Part shown: one piece after another, positions 24,169 to 32,538 of the stretch | Layout: the number at the start of each line of letters is the position of its first letter | Position numbering within the stretch: the first letter of the stretch is position 1 | DNA from: JBCBSZ01 sp039185015 | Lineage (GTDB): Bacteria; Actinomycetota; Acidimicrobiia; Acidimicrobiales; Poriferisodalaceae | Reading direction: 5' to 3' | DNA: 64,000 nucleotides | NCBI GenBank assembly: GCA_039185015.1 | Contig: JBCDAU010000005.1 | Coordinates: 62,001 to 126,000, forward strand | Position numbers and translations under genes: made by a program | Notes under the pieces: generated by a model | Told to the model about the DNA's origin: nothing | Databases searched by the model: none | Seen by the model: the letters and a program-made list of their open reading frames with translations, nothing else

Positions 24169-25251
24169 ATGACCGACGCAGCGACCACCGCCGCCGGCCA
24201 GGGGCTCCGCACCCAGCCGCTGCTCGAGGTGGAGGACCTCCGGACTTGGTTCCAGACACCCGGAGGCTGGCTCAAGGCCGTCGACGGCGTGTCACTGACC
24301 CTCGAACGGGGCAAGGCGCTCGGGATCGTGGGCGAGTCCGGATCGGGCAAGACGGTGCTGTCCCGCTCGATCATGCGGCTGCTCCCCCGCCGGGGCATCA
24401 AGACCGAGGGCGCCGTGCGGTTCGACGGCGTCGACATGATGCGGCTCTCGCCGAAGCAGCTCCGGGGCGTGTGGGGTCCGCAGGTGGCGATGATCTTCCA
24501 GGACCCGATGACGTCGCTCAACCCGGTGATGAAGATCGGCCGGCAGATCACCGAGGGCCTACGCGTCCACCTCGACATGGACAAGGCCGAGGCCCGCGAG
24601 ACAGCGGTCGTGCTGCTCCGTGAGGTCGGCATCCCCGAACCCGATCGACGCTTCGACGAGTACCCGCACCAGCTCTCCGGTGGCATGCGCCAGCGCGTCA
24701 CCATCGCGATCGCCTTGGCCTGCGGACCGAAGCTGCTCATGGCCGACGAGCCCACCACGGCGCTCGACGTGACCGTGCAGTCGCAGATCCTCGACCTGCT
24801 CCAGAGGGAACAGCGAGACCGCGACATGTCCGTGGTCATGGTCACCCACGACCTCGGCGTCGTCGCGGGCCGGACGGACGAGATCGCCGTCATGTACGCC
24901 GGCCGGATCGTCGAGAAGGCGCCGACCAAGCGCCTCTTCACCGACCTCCGGATGCCCTACACGGAGTCCCTCCTGAACTCGATCCCCAAGCTCGAGTACC
25001 GGAGCCACACCCGCTTGGAGGCGTTGGGTGGTCGCCCACCGGACCTGGTGAACCCACCGAAGGGCTGCAAGTTCTCGCCCCGCTGCCCCTACGCCAAGGA
25101 TCGCTGTCGCGAGGAGGAGCCGCCGCTCCGGGAGGCCGACGCTCCCGGTCACCTCTTCCGGTGCTGGTACCCGGTGGGGAGCCCCGAGTGGGCCGAGGCC
25201 CGCGAACGGCTCGACGGCGCGGCGCCGGACGTGCCGGTCCAGATCGGCTAG
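24169..25251 (+). CDS. Oligopeptide ABC ATPase (DppD/OppD type)
   Basis: A 360-aa ATPase of normal length and the partner of the preceding one. Walker A GESGSGKT is near 59-66, IFQDP (Q-loop) near 107-111, signature LSGGMRQR near 168-175, Walker B LLMADEP near 190-196, H-loop VTHD near 228. The C-terminal tail PKGCKFSPRCPYAKDRC is the oligopeptide-transporter region with four Cys. There is no insertion here, which makes the one in its partner stand out. It ends the importer operon, just before a 3 x 20-bp tandem repeat. Confidence 0.93.
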   Translation: MTDAATTAAGQGLRTQPLLEVEDLRTWFQTPGGWLKAVDGVSLTLERGKALGIVGESGSGKTVLSRSIMRLLPRRGIKTEGAVRFDGVDMMRLSPKQLRGVWGPQVAMIFQDPMTSLNPVMKIGRQITEGLRVHLDMDKAEARETAVVLLREVGIPEPDRRFDEYPHQLSGGMRQRVTIAIALACGPKLLMADEPTTALDVTVQSQILDLLQREQRDRDMSVVMVTHDLGVVAGRTDEIAVMYAGRIVEKAPTKRLFTDLRMPYTESLLNSIPKLEYRSHTRLEALGGRPPDLVNPPKGCKFSPRCPYAKDRCREEEPPLREADAPGHLFRCWYPVGSPEWAEARERLDGAAPDVPVQIG

Positions 25252-25252
25252 G

Positions 25253-25312
25253 CCGCTCGGGCCCTCGGTGTCCCGCTCGGGCCCTCAGTCTCCCGCTCGG
25301 GCCCTCAGCGGT
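25253..25312. repeat. Three tandem 20-bp repeats with core CCGCTCGGGCCCTC
   Basis: Units at 25253-25272, 25273-25292 and 25293-25312, each starting CCGCTCGGGCCCTC. The last overlaps the 3' end of the crotonase gene (stop at 25305-25307). The same 14-mer in inverse orientation (GAGGGCCCGAGCGG) occurs near 40509, with a 13/14 match at about 40419. Confidence 0.8.
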
Positions 25313-26108
25313 TCTCGAACTGTACGGGCTCGCGCGACAGGAACGACCCCATCGCCGCACGGCTGTCCTCGGTCGTCGACGCGAGGATCTGCGTCCGGTT
25401 CTCGAGGTCGATGCCGGCCTGGAGGCCGGGGACCTCGAGGTTCGACCACATGACCTCCTTGGTCATCCACACGCCGAACGGGCTGTTCCGGGCGATCAGC
25501 TCGGCGGTCTCGTAGGCCGCATCGAGGAGCTCGTCGTCGGGCACGACCCGCGTCGTGAGCCCGATCTCGTGCGCCTCGGCGCTGTCGATGACCCGTCCCG
25601 TCAGCAACAGCTCCCACGCACGGGACGCACCGATCAACCGGGGCAACAACCAGCTCACCCCGATGTCGCAGCCCGACAGCCCGAGCCGCACGAAGGCGGT
25701 GCCGAAGCGCGCGCTCTCGGCCCCGATGCGCACGTCGGACGCGAGCGCCATCGCGAGGCCACCGCCCGCGGCAGGACCGTTGACCGCAGCCACGACCGGC
25801 TGACGAAGTGAGCGGAACGCGGGCACGAGCGTCGCGATGTGCTGCTGCACGGCGAGCCCTCGCTGAGCCGCGCCGTGTTCCTCGGTGCCGGGCACGACGC
25901 CATAGCCGGTGAGGTCGAGACCGGCGCAGAAGCCCCGACCCGCTCCGGTGAGCACGACCACGCGGCAGGCGTCGTCGGCGCGGATCGACCGCAGCAGTTG
26001 GTGCAGCTCGTCGACGAGGTCGTAGGTGATCGCGTTCAACCGGTCCGGTCGGTTCAGCGTGAGCTGGGTGATGCCCGGCCGCGGTGTCGTGACCTCGATG
26101 TCGCTCAT
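25305..26108 (-). CDS. Enoyl-CoA hydratase/isomerase (crotonase family)
   Basis: A 267-aa crotonase. FCAGLDL (oxyanion hole 1) is near 60 and the second oxyanion element AAGGGLAMALASD near 110-122. The usual two catalytic Glu positions are not both Glu: the first loop has Ala (GLAMA), and the second region reads GLSGCDIGVSWLLPR, whose Asp matches the Asp of dienoyl-CoA-isomerase-like members. It may therefore be an isomerase or another crotonase activity rather than a classical hydratase (inference). GGGGAGGGG ribosome site; TAGGGT box about 30 nt further up on the minus strand. Confidence 0.88.
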   Translation of the reverse strand: MSDIEVTTPRPGITQLTLNRPDRLNAITYDLVDELHQLLRSIRADDACRVVVLTGAGRGFCAGLDLTGYGVVPGTEEHGAAQRGLAVQQHIATLVPAFRSLRQPVVAAVNGPAAGGGLAMALASDVRIGAESARFGTAFVRLGLSGCDIGVSWLLPRLIGASRAWELLLTGRVIDSAEAHEIGLTTRVVPDDELLDAAYETAELIARNSPFGVWMTKEVMWSNLEVPGLQAGIDLENRTQILASTTEDSRAAMGSFLSREPVQFENR

Positions 26109-26163
26109 CGGTCGCCCCTCCCCGTTGGGAGACTCGACCCTAGGAGGTGGTTCGCCGACCGCC

Positions 26164-26700
26164 CTACTCGGCGACCGAGGCGACCTCGATGCGCCCAGGG
26201 CCGAGCGCGCGGGCGGCGTTGAGCGCCCGGTAGGCCTCGTCGAGCAGCGCGTCGGCGTCCATGACGTGGCTGGGGTAGCAGGCCAGTCCGGCCGACATCG
26301 TGACGATGTCCTTGGCCGGCGTCTCGAGGAGCGACCGGCGGATGCGGTCGGCTGCCCACACGGCTCCGGTCTCGGAGGTGTCGTCGAGGACGGCAGCGAT
26401 GACCGAGTCCTCGATGTGGCAGATCGTGTCGGAGTCGCGCATCGTGTTCTGCACGACGCGGCTCAGCACGCGGATGGCGTGGTCGCGGAGGTAGGGAGCG
26501 AACTCCTCGAACTCGTCGATCCGGAAGACGCCCAGCGCCAGCGGCTTGAGCGTCCGTCGGGCCAACGCGACCTTGCGGTCGAGCGAGATCACGAAGAACC
26601 GCCGATCGGGCAGACCCGACACGTTGTTGAGGATCGAGTCGTCGTTGTCCCCCGCTGACTGCCGGGAGGCAGGACGACGTGCCGGATCGTTCCTGTCCAT
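26164..26700 (-). CDS. Degenerate GGDEF-domain protein
   Basis: A 178-aa protein with a single diguanylate-cyclase-like fold: LPDRRFFVISLDRKVALARR opens the domain, followed by GVFRIDEFEEF, VLSRVVQ, and the C-terminal VTMSAGLACYP plus DADALLDEAYRALNAAR. These align with the RxLF, DxDxFK, ...SIGIA and ADxALYxAK elements of GGDEF domains. The active loop itself is IEDS in place of GGDEF, so cyclase activity is very unlikely; a binding or regulatory role is more probable. Start chosen at 26700, where GGAAGAG precedes the ATG; an in-frame start at 26757 is possible. Downstream of the degenerate EAL gene on the same strand, 112 nt apart. Confidence 0.75.
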   Translation of the reverse strand: MDRNDPARRPASRQSAGDNDDSILNNVSGLPDRRFFVISLDRKVALARRTLKPLALGVFRIDEFEEFAPYLRDHAIRVLSRVVQNTMRDSDTICHIEDSVIAAVLDDTSETGAVWAADRIRRSLLETPAKDIVTMSAGLACYPSHVMDADALLDEAYRALNAARALGPGRIEVASVAE

Positions 26701-26812
26701 CACTCTTCCATAGTCGGACTCTGGCGCCGGAACTGAAGGCACCGAGCCGGACGGCAACCCCGCCCCGTTGGAAGAGGCAGGGTACCGAATCGACGCCTCG
26801 GGAGACGATCGC

Positions 26813-27652
26813 TCAGCGTGAGGGCCCGACCGACGCGCTGTCGAGCAGTGACGAGGCGCCGGCCGGCCCCGGACCGACGCCCACCTGACCGAGCAGCATG
26901 CCGATGATCAGGGCCTGCTCGGGCAGCCCCGCGAGGGCGCCCTCGACGAGGTCGACGCCGAGCCCCTCGATGATCTGCAACGTCTCGAGGGTGTCGACCC
27001 CTGCTGCCAACGTCGGCACGCCGGCCCGGGCAGCCGTGCCCAGCACGGAGGAGACCTCCTCCACGGCCTCGTCGGAGTCGGGCAGCCGACGCACCAGCTC
27101 GGGGTCGAGCTCCACGACGTCGACCGGAAGGTGCTCGAGGCCACCGAGGTCGGTGAGCAGCTCGGCATCGACCCCACGTCCGACGACGACCAGACCCTCC
27201 CGGCGGAAGCCCTGGGCCGCGCCGTCGTCAGCGGCGACGGCGCTGAGGGGGACCCTCACGCCCAGTCGATGGCGTACGCCGGCTGCGGCGCCGACGGCAG
27301 CTGGGACGGCGTCGACGAGGTGTGCGACACCATCCTGCGCGGCGACCGTCGCCCAGACCATCAGCTCGGGATGGCGGGTCCCCCACTCACCGAGGCGACG
27401 CCCGGCGTCGAGGAAGGTCTCGACGTCGACCTCGGCGGATCGACCGGCGGCGACCAGGGTCTCGGAGGCCGCTTCGTCGAGGAGGAGGTCCCCGTCGGTC
27501 GTCCGCACCCGGATGACGCTGCGGACACCGACCACCCCGTCGAGCGCGCTCGACCCCAGGGGTCGGTAGAGGATGGCCGGCGGCTCTGCCGGTTCCGCGG
27601 GGCGCGGTCGAACGTCCGATCGCTCTGCCCCTGAGTCGAGCAGCATGGTCAC
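26813..27652 (-). CDS. Degenerate EAL-domain protein
   Basis: A 279-aa protein. YRPLGS starts the domain at the position of the YQPI motif. VRSVIRVR replaces the EAL(V/L)R signature. PVDVVELDPELVRRLPD corresponds to the DxxKID segment and VPTLAAGVDTLE to VIAEGVET. The catalytic Glu of EAL and the KID lysine are missing, so phosphodiesterase activity is not expected. It overlaps the oxidoreductase stop by GTGA at 27649-27652, so it is translated as part of that operon; ATG 27646 is a second possible start. Together with the next gene it looks like a GGDEF-EAL pair split into two inactive proteins. Confidence 0.72.
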   Translation of the reverse strand: MTMLLDSGAERSDVRPRPAEPAEPPAILYRPLGSSALDGVVGVRSVIRVRTTDGDLLLDEAASETLVAAGRSAEVDVETFLDAGRRLGEWGTRHPELMVWATVAAQDGVAHLVDAVPAAVGAAAGVRHRLGVRVPLSAVAADDGAAQGFRREGLVVVGRGVDAELLTDLGGLEHLPVDVVELDPELVRRLPDSDEAVEEVSSVLGTAARAGVPTLAAGVDTLETLQIIEGLGVDLVEGALAGLPEQALIIGMLLGQVGVGPGPAGASSLLDSASVGPSR

Positions 27653-28713
27653 CTATCGGACGAAGGCTCCCGGACTGAAGAGGTCGGGCCGACGTCGACC
27701 GGGAGGCCGGTGGCTGCCGATCGATACGCGGCGTCGAGCACGACGTGCGCCCGCAGCGCGTCATCCGCGTCCGGAGACGAGGGCCGACCGGCCGCGACGG
27801 CCTCGAGGAACGCCCGGTCGGGGTTGGCGGCCTCGGGATGATGCAGCCGGGCGTGCTGGAGGAGCTCGTCGTCGATCAGTTCGCCCCCTCCCTCGGCGTC
27901 CTGCCACCGGACGGTCCCGGTCCACTCCCCGTCGAGGTGGGAGACGCGGCGACGCGAGATGACCTCGACGAGCCGTTGGCTCGGGCGTGAGAGGACGTCG
28001 TGCCACACCGTGATGAGCGCGCCGCTGACGCCGGAGGCGAACTGCAACGACACCGTGGCGACGTCCTCGATGCCGACGATCTCGTGGTGGCCTGCCGTGG
28101 TCGCGTGCACCCGGACGATGGGGCCGAGCATCCACTCGAGCAGGTCGATGTCGTGGATCGAGTGCTCCATCAGCACGCCGGAGCCAGCGAGCACACGGTC
28201 CCCACGCCAGGTGGAGGCGTACGCCCCCTGGGTCGGGAGGTACTGATCGTCGCGGAACAGGACCGCCATGGGGGCACCGGCCTCGGCGTCGACCACCCGC
28301 TCCCGGAGGACGTTGAACGCCGGGGAGCGTCGCAGCACCAGGCCCACCTGATGGGTCACGCCGGAGTCGACGAGCAGGTCCCGGACCAGCTGCGAGGTGG
28401 CGAGATCGACGTCGAGGGGCTTCTCGCAGAACACCGCCCGCCCGTCAGCGACGGCGGCCCCGACCAGCTGCCGGTGCGTCGCGGTCCACGTGCACACGTA
28501 GACCGCATCGGAGCGTCGGACCAGCTCGTCGACCGACCCGACCGCCTCGGCGCCGGTGTCATCGACGAACCGGTCGGAGCGGCCGTCGTCGGCCGGATCG
28601 TGGACCGCCACGATCCGCGCATCGATGCCGTCCGACCCGATCGCATCGCCGACCATCCGTGCGTGGTACCTCGCGATGTTGCCCGCGCCCAGGAAGCCCA
28701 CTCGCACCGTCAT
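27649..28713 (-). CDS. Gfo/Idh/MocA-family oxidoreductase
   Basis: A 354-aa NAD(P)-dependent dehydrogenase. The Rossmann motif GFLGAGNIARYH is at about 6-17, and the conserved CEKPLD that carries the catalytic-region Lys is near 104-109. A conserved SGVLMEHSIHDIDLLEWM segment near 189-206 supplies the His-x-x-x-Asp of the family active site. Such enzymes act on sugars, inositols or other polyols; no sugar gene lies beside it to point to a substrate. The ATG at 28713 is used because the family N-terminus begins there. Divergent from the acyl-CoA ligase at 28763. Confidence 0.9.
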   Translation of the reverse strand: MTVRVGFLGAGNIARYHARMVGDAIGSDGIDARIVAVHDPADDGRSDRFVDDTGAEAVGSVDELVRRSDAVYVCTWTATHRQLVGAAVADGRAVFCEKPLDVDLATSQLVRDLLVDSGVTHQVGLVLRRSPAFNVLRERVVDAEAGAPMAVLFRDDQYLPTQGAYASTWRGDRVLAGSGVLMEHSIHDIDLLEWMLGPIVRVHATTAGHHEIVGIEDVATVSLQFASGVSGALITVWHDVLSRPSQRLVEVISRRRVSHLDGEWTGTVRWQDAEGGGELIDDELLQHARLHHPEAANPDRAFLEAVAAGRPSSPDADDALRAHVVLDAAYRSAATGLPVDVGPTSSVREPSSDR

Positions 28714-28762
28714 CTCTGGAAGACTCCCACGGTCGGACGGCGACACGGTGGAGGGGGACCAC

Positions 28763-30319
28763 ATGGCCGAGGACTTCCTGGCGAGCTACGCCAGGGGCAT
28801 GGGTGCGAAGCCCGCGATCATCGATGACCGGCCGGGCGAACCGGTGCGCTCCTTCAGCTACGCGGAGCTGCACCGCTACTCGGACCACGTGGCGAGCGCG
28901 CTGCACCGCCGGGGCGTGCGCCCGGGCGACAAGGTCATGTGGTGCGGCGCCAACTCGATCAAGCTGCTGGCCTTCACCCACGCCGCCCGCAAGGCCGGCT
29001 GCGTCGCCGTGCCGCTCAACTACCGGCTGAGCGCCGAGGAGGCCGGGTACGTCGTCGAGAACTCCGACTCGGTGTTCGCGTGGGTCGACGCCGAGTACGC
29101 CGGTCTCTTCGCGGCGATCGCACCGGGCATCCCGAGGCTGCGCACGGTCGTGGTGTTCGACGGAGACGCCGAGCAGGGCCAGCTGACCGAGGCGGAGCTG
29201 CTCGACGGCGTCCCGGTCGAGCCGCCCCCGGTCGAGGCCGGCACCGGCGCCACCATGATCTACACGAGCGGCACCACCGGGAAGCCCAAGGGAGCGGTCC
29301 GCACCAACAGCGCTGCCTCCGGCACCCAGCAGGCCCAGGCCTTGCTGGAGCTCATCGGGTACGGGCCCGGCGACGTGTACCTCACCACCGGCCCGCTCTA
29401 TCACTCCGGCCCAGGTGGCTTCGCCGGCATCGCCGCCGTGCTCGGCAACACCGTCGTGCTCCAGCACCATTTCGACGCCGAGGACTGGCTCCGTCTGGTG
29501 CAGACCTACGAGGTCTCCTCGACGTTCTCGGCACCGACGCCGATCCGTCGCGTGTGCACGCTGCCCGACGAGGTGTTCGCCCGCTACGACGTCTCGTCGA
29601 TGGAGATCATGATCGCCAACGCCGCGCCCTGGTCGTACGCCCTGAAGGAGCTCTACCTCGATCGCTTCCCCGAGGAGTCGCTCTGGGAGGTCTACGGCTC
29701 GACCGAGATGGGGGTGAACACGGTCCTCGCACCCCCCGATCAGCGTCGCAAGCCGGGTTCGTGCGGTCGCGCGGCTCCGTACACCGAGATCGCGCTCTTC
29801 GACGACGAGGGCAACCGCGTGACCGAGCCGAACCAGCCGGGCGAGCTGTTCGTCAAGGCATCCAGCGTGTTCGACACGTACTACAAGGCCCAGGAGAAGT
29901 ACGAGAGCGAGCAGCGGGGCGACTTCCACACCGTCGGCGACATCGCCTACTTCGACGACGAGGGCTTCTACTTCATCTGCGACCGCAAGAAGGACATGAT
30001 CATCAGCGGCGGCATGAACATCTACCCCGCCGAGATCGAGTCGGCCCTCGAACACCACCCCGAGATCTTCGAAGCGGCGGTGTTCGGCATCCCGAGCGAG
30101 GAGTGGGGCGAGTCCGTCCACGCCGTCGTCGTCACCAACGACGGCTCGGACCTCGATGGCGAGGCGGTGATGGCCTACGCCCGCGAGCACCTCGCCTCCT
30201 ACAAGGTGCCGCGCTCGATCGACTTCATGGCGGAGCTGCCGAAGACCGGGTCCGGGAAGCTCCTGAAGCGTGAGCTGCGCAAGCCCTACTGGGACGGGCA
30301 CGAGAGCGGGGTGCTCTAG
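28763..30319 (+). CDS. AMP-forming acyl-CoA ligase (second copy)
   Basis: A 518-aa ANL-superfamily enzyme. IYTSGTTGKPKG is near 170-181, WEVYGSTEMG near 311-320, TVGDIAYFDDEGF near 392-404, DRKKDMIISGGMNIYP near 408-423, and the terminal catalytic Lys in GSGKLLKR. Distinct from the paralogue at 2403, so probably of different acid specificity. GGAGGGGG stands just before the ATG. A GTG-started hydrolase overlaps its stop codon by one base, consistent with a ligase-hydrolase operon. Confidence 0.92.
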   Translation: MAEDFLASYARGMGAKPAIIDDRPGEPVRSFSYAELHRYSDHVASALHRRGVRPGDKVMWCGANSIKLLAFTHAARKAGCVAVPLNYRLSAEEAGYVVENSDSVFAWVDAEYAGLFAAIAPGIPRLRTVVVFDGDAEQGQLTEAELLDGVPVEPPPVEAGTGATMIYTSGTTGKPKGAVRTNSAASGTQQAQALLELIGYGPGDVYLTTGPLYHSGPGGFAGIAAVLGNTVVLQHHFDAEDWLRLVQTYEVSSTFSAPTPIRRVCTLPDEVFARYDVSSMEIMIANAAPWSYALKELYLDRFPEESLWEVYGSTEMGVNTVLAPPDQRRKPGSCGRAAPYTEIALFDDEGNRVTEPNQPGELFVKASSVFDTYYKAQEKYESEQRGDFHTVGDIAYFDDEGFYFICDRKKDMIISGGMNIYPAEIESALEHHPEIFEAAVFGIPSEEWGESVHAVVVTNDGSDLDGEAVMAYAREHLASYKVPRSIDFMAELPKTGSGKLLKRELRKPYWDGHESGVL

Positions 30320-31002
30320 TGGCCGCACCCGTGGTCCTGCTCCACGGCTTCACCGGATCGTCAGCGTCCACCTGGACCGAATCGGGACTGTCGCTCCTGC
30401 TCGAGGAGGGCGGCCGCACCGCGCTCCCCCTCGACCTGCTCGGCCACGGCGACCGCCCGAAGCCCCACGACCCCGCGGCGTACGCCGGCGTCGAGGACGA
30501 CGTCCTCGACCGCCTACCCGAGGGGAGGATCGACGGCATCGGGTTCTCGATGGGCGCGATCGTGCTCCTCACCCTCGCGAGCCGTCACCCCGATCGTTTC
30601 GGTCGCCTGGTCCTCGGCGGCGTCGGGCGCAACGTCGTCGAACGCGATCCCGACCAGGCGGCGCGGATCGCCGCCGGGGTGGCCGGTGAGGCGCCAGGCG
30701 AGGACCTCCAGGCACAGATGTTCGCCCGGTACGCCCGGGAGGACGGCAACGACCCCGAGGCGCTGTCGGCGTTCATGCGTCGACGAGCGCCGGGCCTCGG
30801 CCCGGAGCAGCTCGCAGCGATCACGGCCTCGTGCCTCGTCGTCATCGGCGATCAGGACTTCGCCGGACCGGGCGACCCACTCGTCGAGGCGCTGCCGGAC
30901 GCCCGACTCGTGACGTTGCGCGGCGTCGACCACTTCTCGCTCCCGAAGCGGTTCGAGTTCGTCGACGAGGCCTTGGGCTTCCTCGACGCCCAGCCATTCT
31001 GA
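30319..31002 (+). CDS. Alpha/beta-hydrolase
   Basis: A 227-aa cytoplasmic hydrolase. The LLHGF oxyanion motif is near residue 7-11; nucleophile elbow GFSMG, with Ser near 75; catalytic Asp in IGDQDF near 177; His in GVDHFS near 200. Coupled to the ligase (TAGTG overlap), it may cleave an ester or thioester of the same pathway. Convergent with the DUF5655 gene; a dispersed repeat lies in between. Confidence 0.87.
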   Translation: MAAPVVLLHGFTGSSASTWTESGLSLLLEEGGRTALPLDLLGHGDRPKPHDPAAYAGVEDDVLDRLPEGRIDGIGFSMGAIVLLTLASRHPDRFGRLVLGGVGRNVVERDPDQAARIAAGVAGEAPGEDLQAQMFARYAREDGNDPEALSAFMRRRAPGLGPEQLAAITASCLVVIGDQDFAGPGDPLVEALPDARLVTLRGVDHFSLPKRFEFVDEALGFLDAQPF

Positions 31003-31021
31003 GTCGCTGGTCCGAGTGGGG

Positions 31022-31111
31022 ACCCCGCAGCCCCGGAGCTCCGTGCTCCTGCCCCCCCGAGGTCCTCGCTCTCACGGGCTGCGGCCGGGCCGTGCTCGCT
31101 CCCGGCGTGGG
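31022..31111. repeat. Dispersed GC-rich intergenic repeat, copy B
   Basis: Core GGTCCTCGCTCTCACGGGCT (31061-31080), GGAGCTCC upstream of it, and GCCGTGCTCGCTCCCGG (31089-31105) downstream. It is bracketed by an imperfect inverted repeat, GAGTGGGGACC near 31014 and GGGTCCCACTC near 31109-31119. Sits between two convergent genes. Confidence 0.65.
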
Positions 31112-31124
31112 TCCCACTCCGTGG

Positions 31125-31598
31125 TCAGACGAAGTCGACGTCGACGTCGTCGGGGAACATCGAGTCACCCTCGGCCTCGGACGGCTCCTCGCCGTAGAAC
31201 GCCTCGGTGAGCCACGCTCGCACCTCGTCGTCGATCTGGTCGGCCGACTCGACGTTGATGGTGTGCCAGTAGCCGCCCGCGTGCTCGGTCGTCTTGCGGG
31301 ACAGCCGCCCGGAGCTCAGCGAGCGGCGCAGGTTGAAGCTCAGGGCGACCCATCGCTTCATCCGCCCGATCAGGGCGAAGGTCGGGCCGTTCTTCAGCAG
31401 GATCTTCTCGGCCAGCGGATCGACGATCAGCTCGCCGTCCAGCTGGCGGACGTGGGAGAGGACGAGCTCGACGACCTCACCGGCCCAGGGCACGGCCCCA
31501 TCGACGAAGTCCTCGAGGGTGCTCCCCGGCGCGCACATGTGCGAGCGACCCACCGCGCCGAATGAGCGGCCGCACTCGTCGCACGTCCAGATCGCCAC
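31125..31598 (-). CDS. DUF5655-domain protein with N-terminal zinc-ribbon-like motif
   Basis: A 157-aa protein. The N-terminus has CDECGRSF and a following HMC, a possible zinc-binding knuckle of about 25 residues. The rest is of the DUF5655 type (GPTFALIGRMKRWVALSFNL, SADQIDDEV.AWL.EA). This family often occurs alone or at the C-terminus of other proteins and has no known activity. GTG start at 31598, with TACCGT 7 nt upstream. Divergent from purU, the two promoters lying back to back. Confidence 0.75.
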   Translation of the reverse strand: MAIWTCDECGRSFGAVGRSHMCAPGSTLEDFVDGAVPWAGEVVELVLSHVRQLDGELIVDPLAEKILLKNGPTFALIGRMKRWVALSFNLRRSLSSGRLSRKTTEHAGGYWHTINVESADQIDDEVRAWLTEAFYGEEPSEAEGDSMFPDDVDVDFV

Positions 31599-31605
31599 GG
31601 GTGCG

Positions 31606-31611
31606 ACGGTA
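31606..31611 (-). promoter_or_regulatory. Leaderless-type -10 box TACCGT (minus strand)
   Basis: TACCGT on the minus strand, 7 nt before the GTG at 31598. Confidence 0.55.
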
Positions 31612-31646
31612 GCTCGCCGACCAGCCGCGCCCCGGTGCCACCGAGC

Positions 31647-31652
31647 TAGCGT
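31647..31652 (+). promoter_or_regulatory. -10 box TAGCGT of purU
   Basis: TAGCGT with 10 nt to the ATG at 31663; leaderless or near-leaderless. Confidence 0.5.
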
Positions 31653-31662
31653 CGGCACCGCC

Positions 31663-32532
31663 ATGACCGACCAGCCCGAACGCATCGTCCTCCTCCTGCG
31701 CTGCCCCGACCGGCCGGGCATCGTCGCCGCCGTCGCCGAGTTCCTCCAGCGCCGCGGCGCCAACATCGTCCACGCCGACCAGCACACCGACCGCGAGCGC
31801 GGGCTCTTCCTCCAGCGCGTCGAGGTCGAGTTCGAGGAGGGCGCCCCCGACGGCTACGAGCTGTCCGACGCGCTCCGGCCTCTCGCCGAGCGCTTCGCCA
31901 TGACCTGGTCGATCCACCTCGCCCGTCGCCGGCCGCGCGTCGCGCTCCTGGTGTCGAAGGACGGCCACTGCCTCAGCGACCTCCTCGCTCGCGTCGAACA
32001 GGGTGAGCTGGCAGCCGAGGTCGCCCTCGTCGCGTCGAACCACGACGTCCTCAGGCCGCAGGCAGAGCGGGTCGGCGTGCCGTTCCACCACCTGCCGATC
32101 GACCCGGACGCCGGCGGACGGCCCGATCAGGAGCGGGCGATCGACGAGCTTCTCGCCGCCAACGACATCGACCTCGTCGTCCTTGCCCGGTACATGCAGA
32201 TCCTGAGCGACGAGTTCTGCCGCCGATGGGCCGGACGGGTGATCAACATCCACCACTCCTTCCTGCCGGCCTTCAAGGGTGCCCGCCCGTACCACCGGGC
32301 CCACGACCGGGGCGTGAAGATCATCGGGGCGACGGCGCACTACGCCACCGCCGATCTCGACGAGGGTCCGATCATCGTCCAGGACGTCACCCCGGTCAGC
32401 CACCGTGACGAGGTCGCCGACCTGATCCGGAAGGGCCGGGATCTGGAGCGGACCGTGCTGGCGGACGCCGTGCGGCTGCACCTCGAGCACCGGGTGCTGG
32501 CCTACGAGAACCGCACCGTCGTCTTCGACTGA
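31663..32532 (+). CDS. purU: Formyltetrahydrofolate deformylase
   Basis: Hydrolyses 10-formyl-THF to formate and THF, balancing one-carbon pools and supplying formate for PurT-type purine synthesis. 289 aa, normal length: an N-terminal ACT domain (LRCPDRPGIVAAVAEFL, about 12-28), then the formyltransferase fold. The catalytic triad is visible: Asn in VINIHHSFLPAFKGARPYH, the His following it, and Asp in ATADLDEGPII. ATG 31663 without ribosome site, explained by the -10 box 10 nt upstream. Confidence 0.94.
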   Translation: MTDQPERIVLLLRCPDRPGIVAAVAEFLQRRGANIVHADQHTDRERGLFLQRVEVEFEEGAPDGYELSDALRPLAERFAMTWSIHLARRRPRVALLVSKDGHCLSDLLARVEQGELAAEVALVASNHDVLRPQAERVGVPFHHLPIDPDAGGRPDQERAIDELLAANDIDLVVLARYMQILSDEFCRRWAGRVINIHHSFLPAFKGARPYHRAHDRGVKIIGATAHYATADLDEGPIIVQDVTPVSHRDEVADLIRKGRDLERTVLADAVRLHLEHRVLAYENRTVVFD

Positions 32533-32538
32533 GCGGCC

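Noticed and set aside
22719..24941. 740-codon minus-strand frame across the oligopeptide ATPases
   Set aside because: Antisense shadow with His/Asp/Arg-rich composition; the plus strand carries intact ABC motifs.
25253..25312. CRISPR-like array
   Set aside because: Only three directly adjoining 20-bp units without spacers; no cas gene in the window.
26164..27652. Active c-di-GMP synthesis and degradation pair
   Set aside because: Neither the GGDEF nor the EAL catalytic residues are present.
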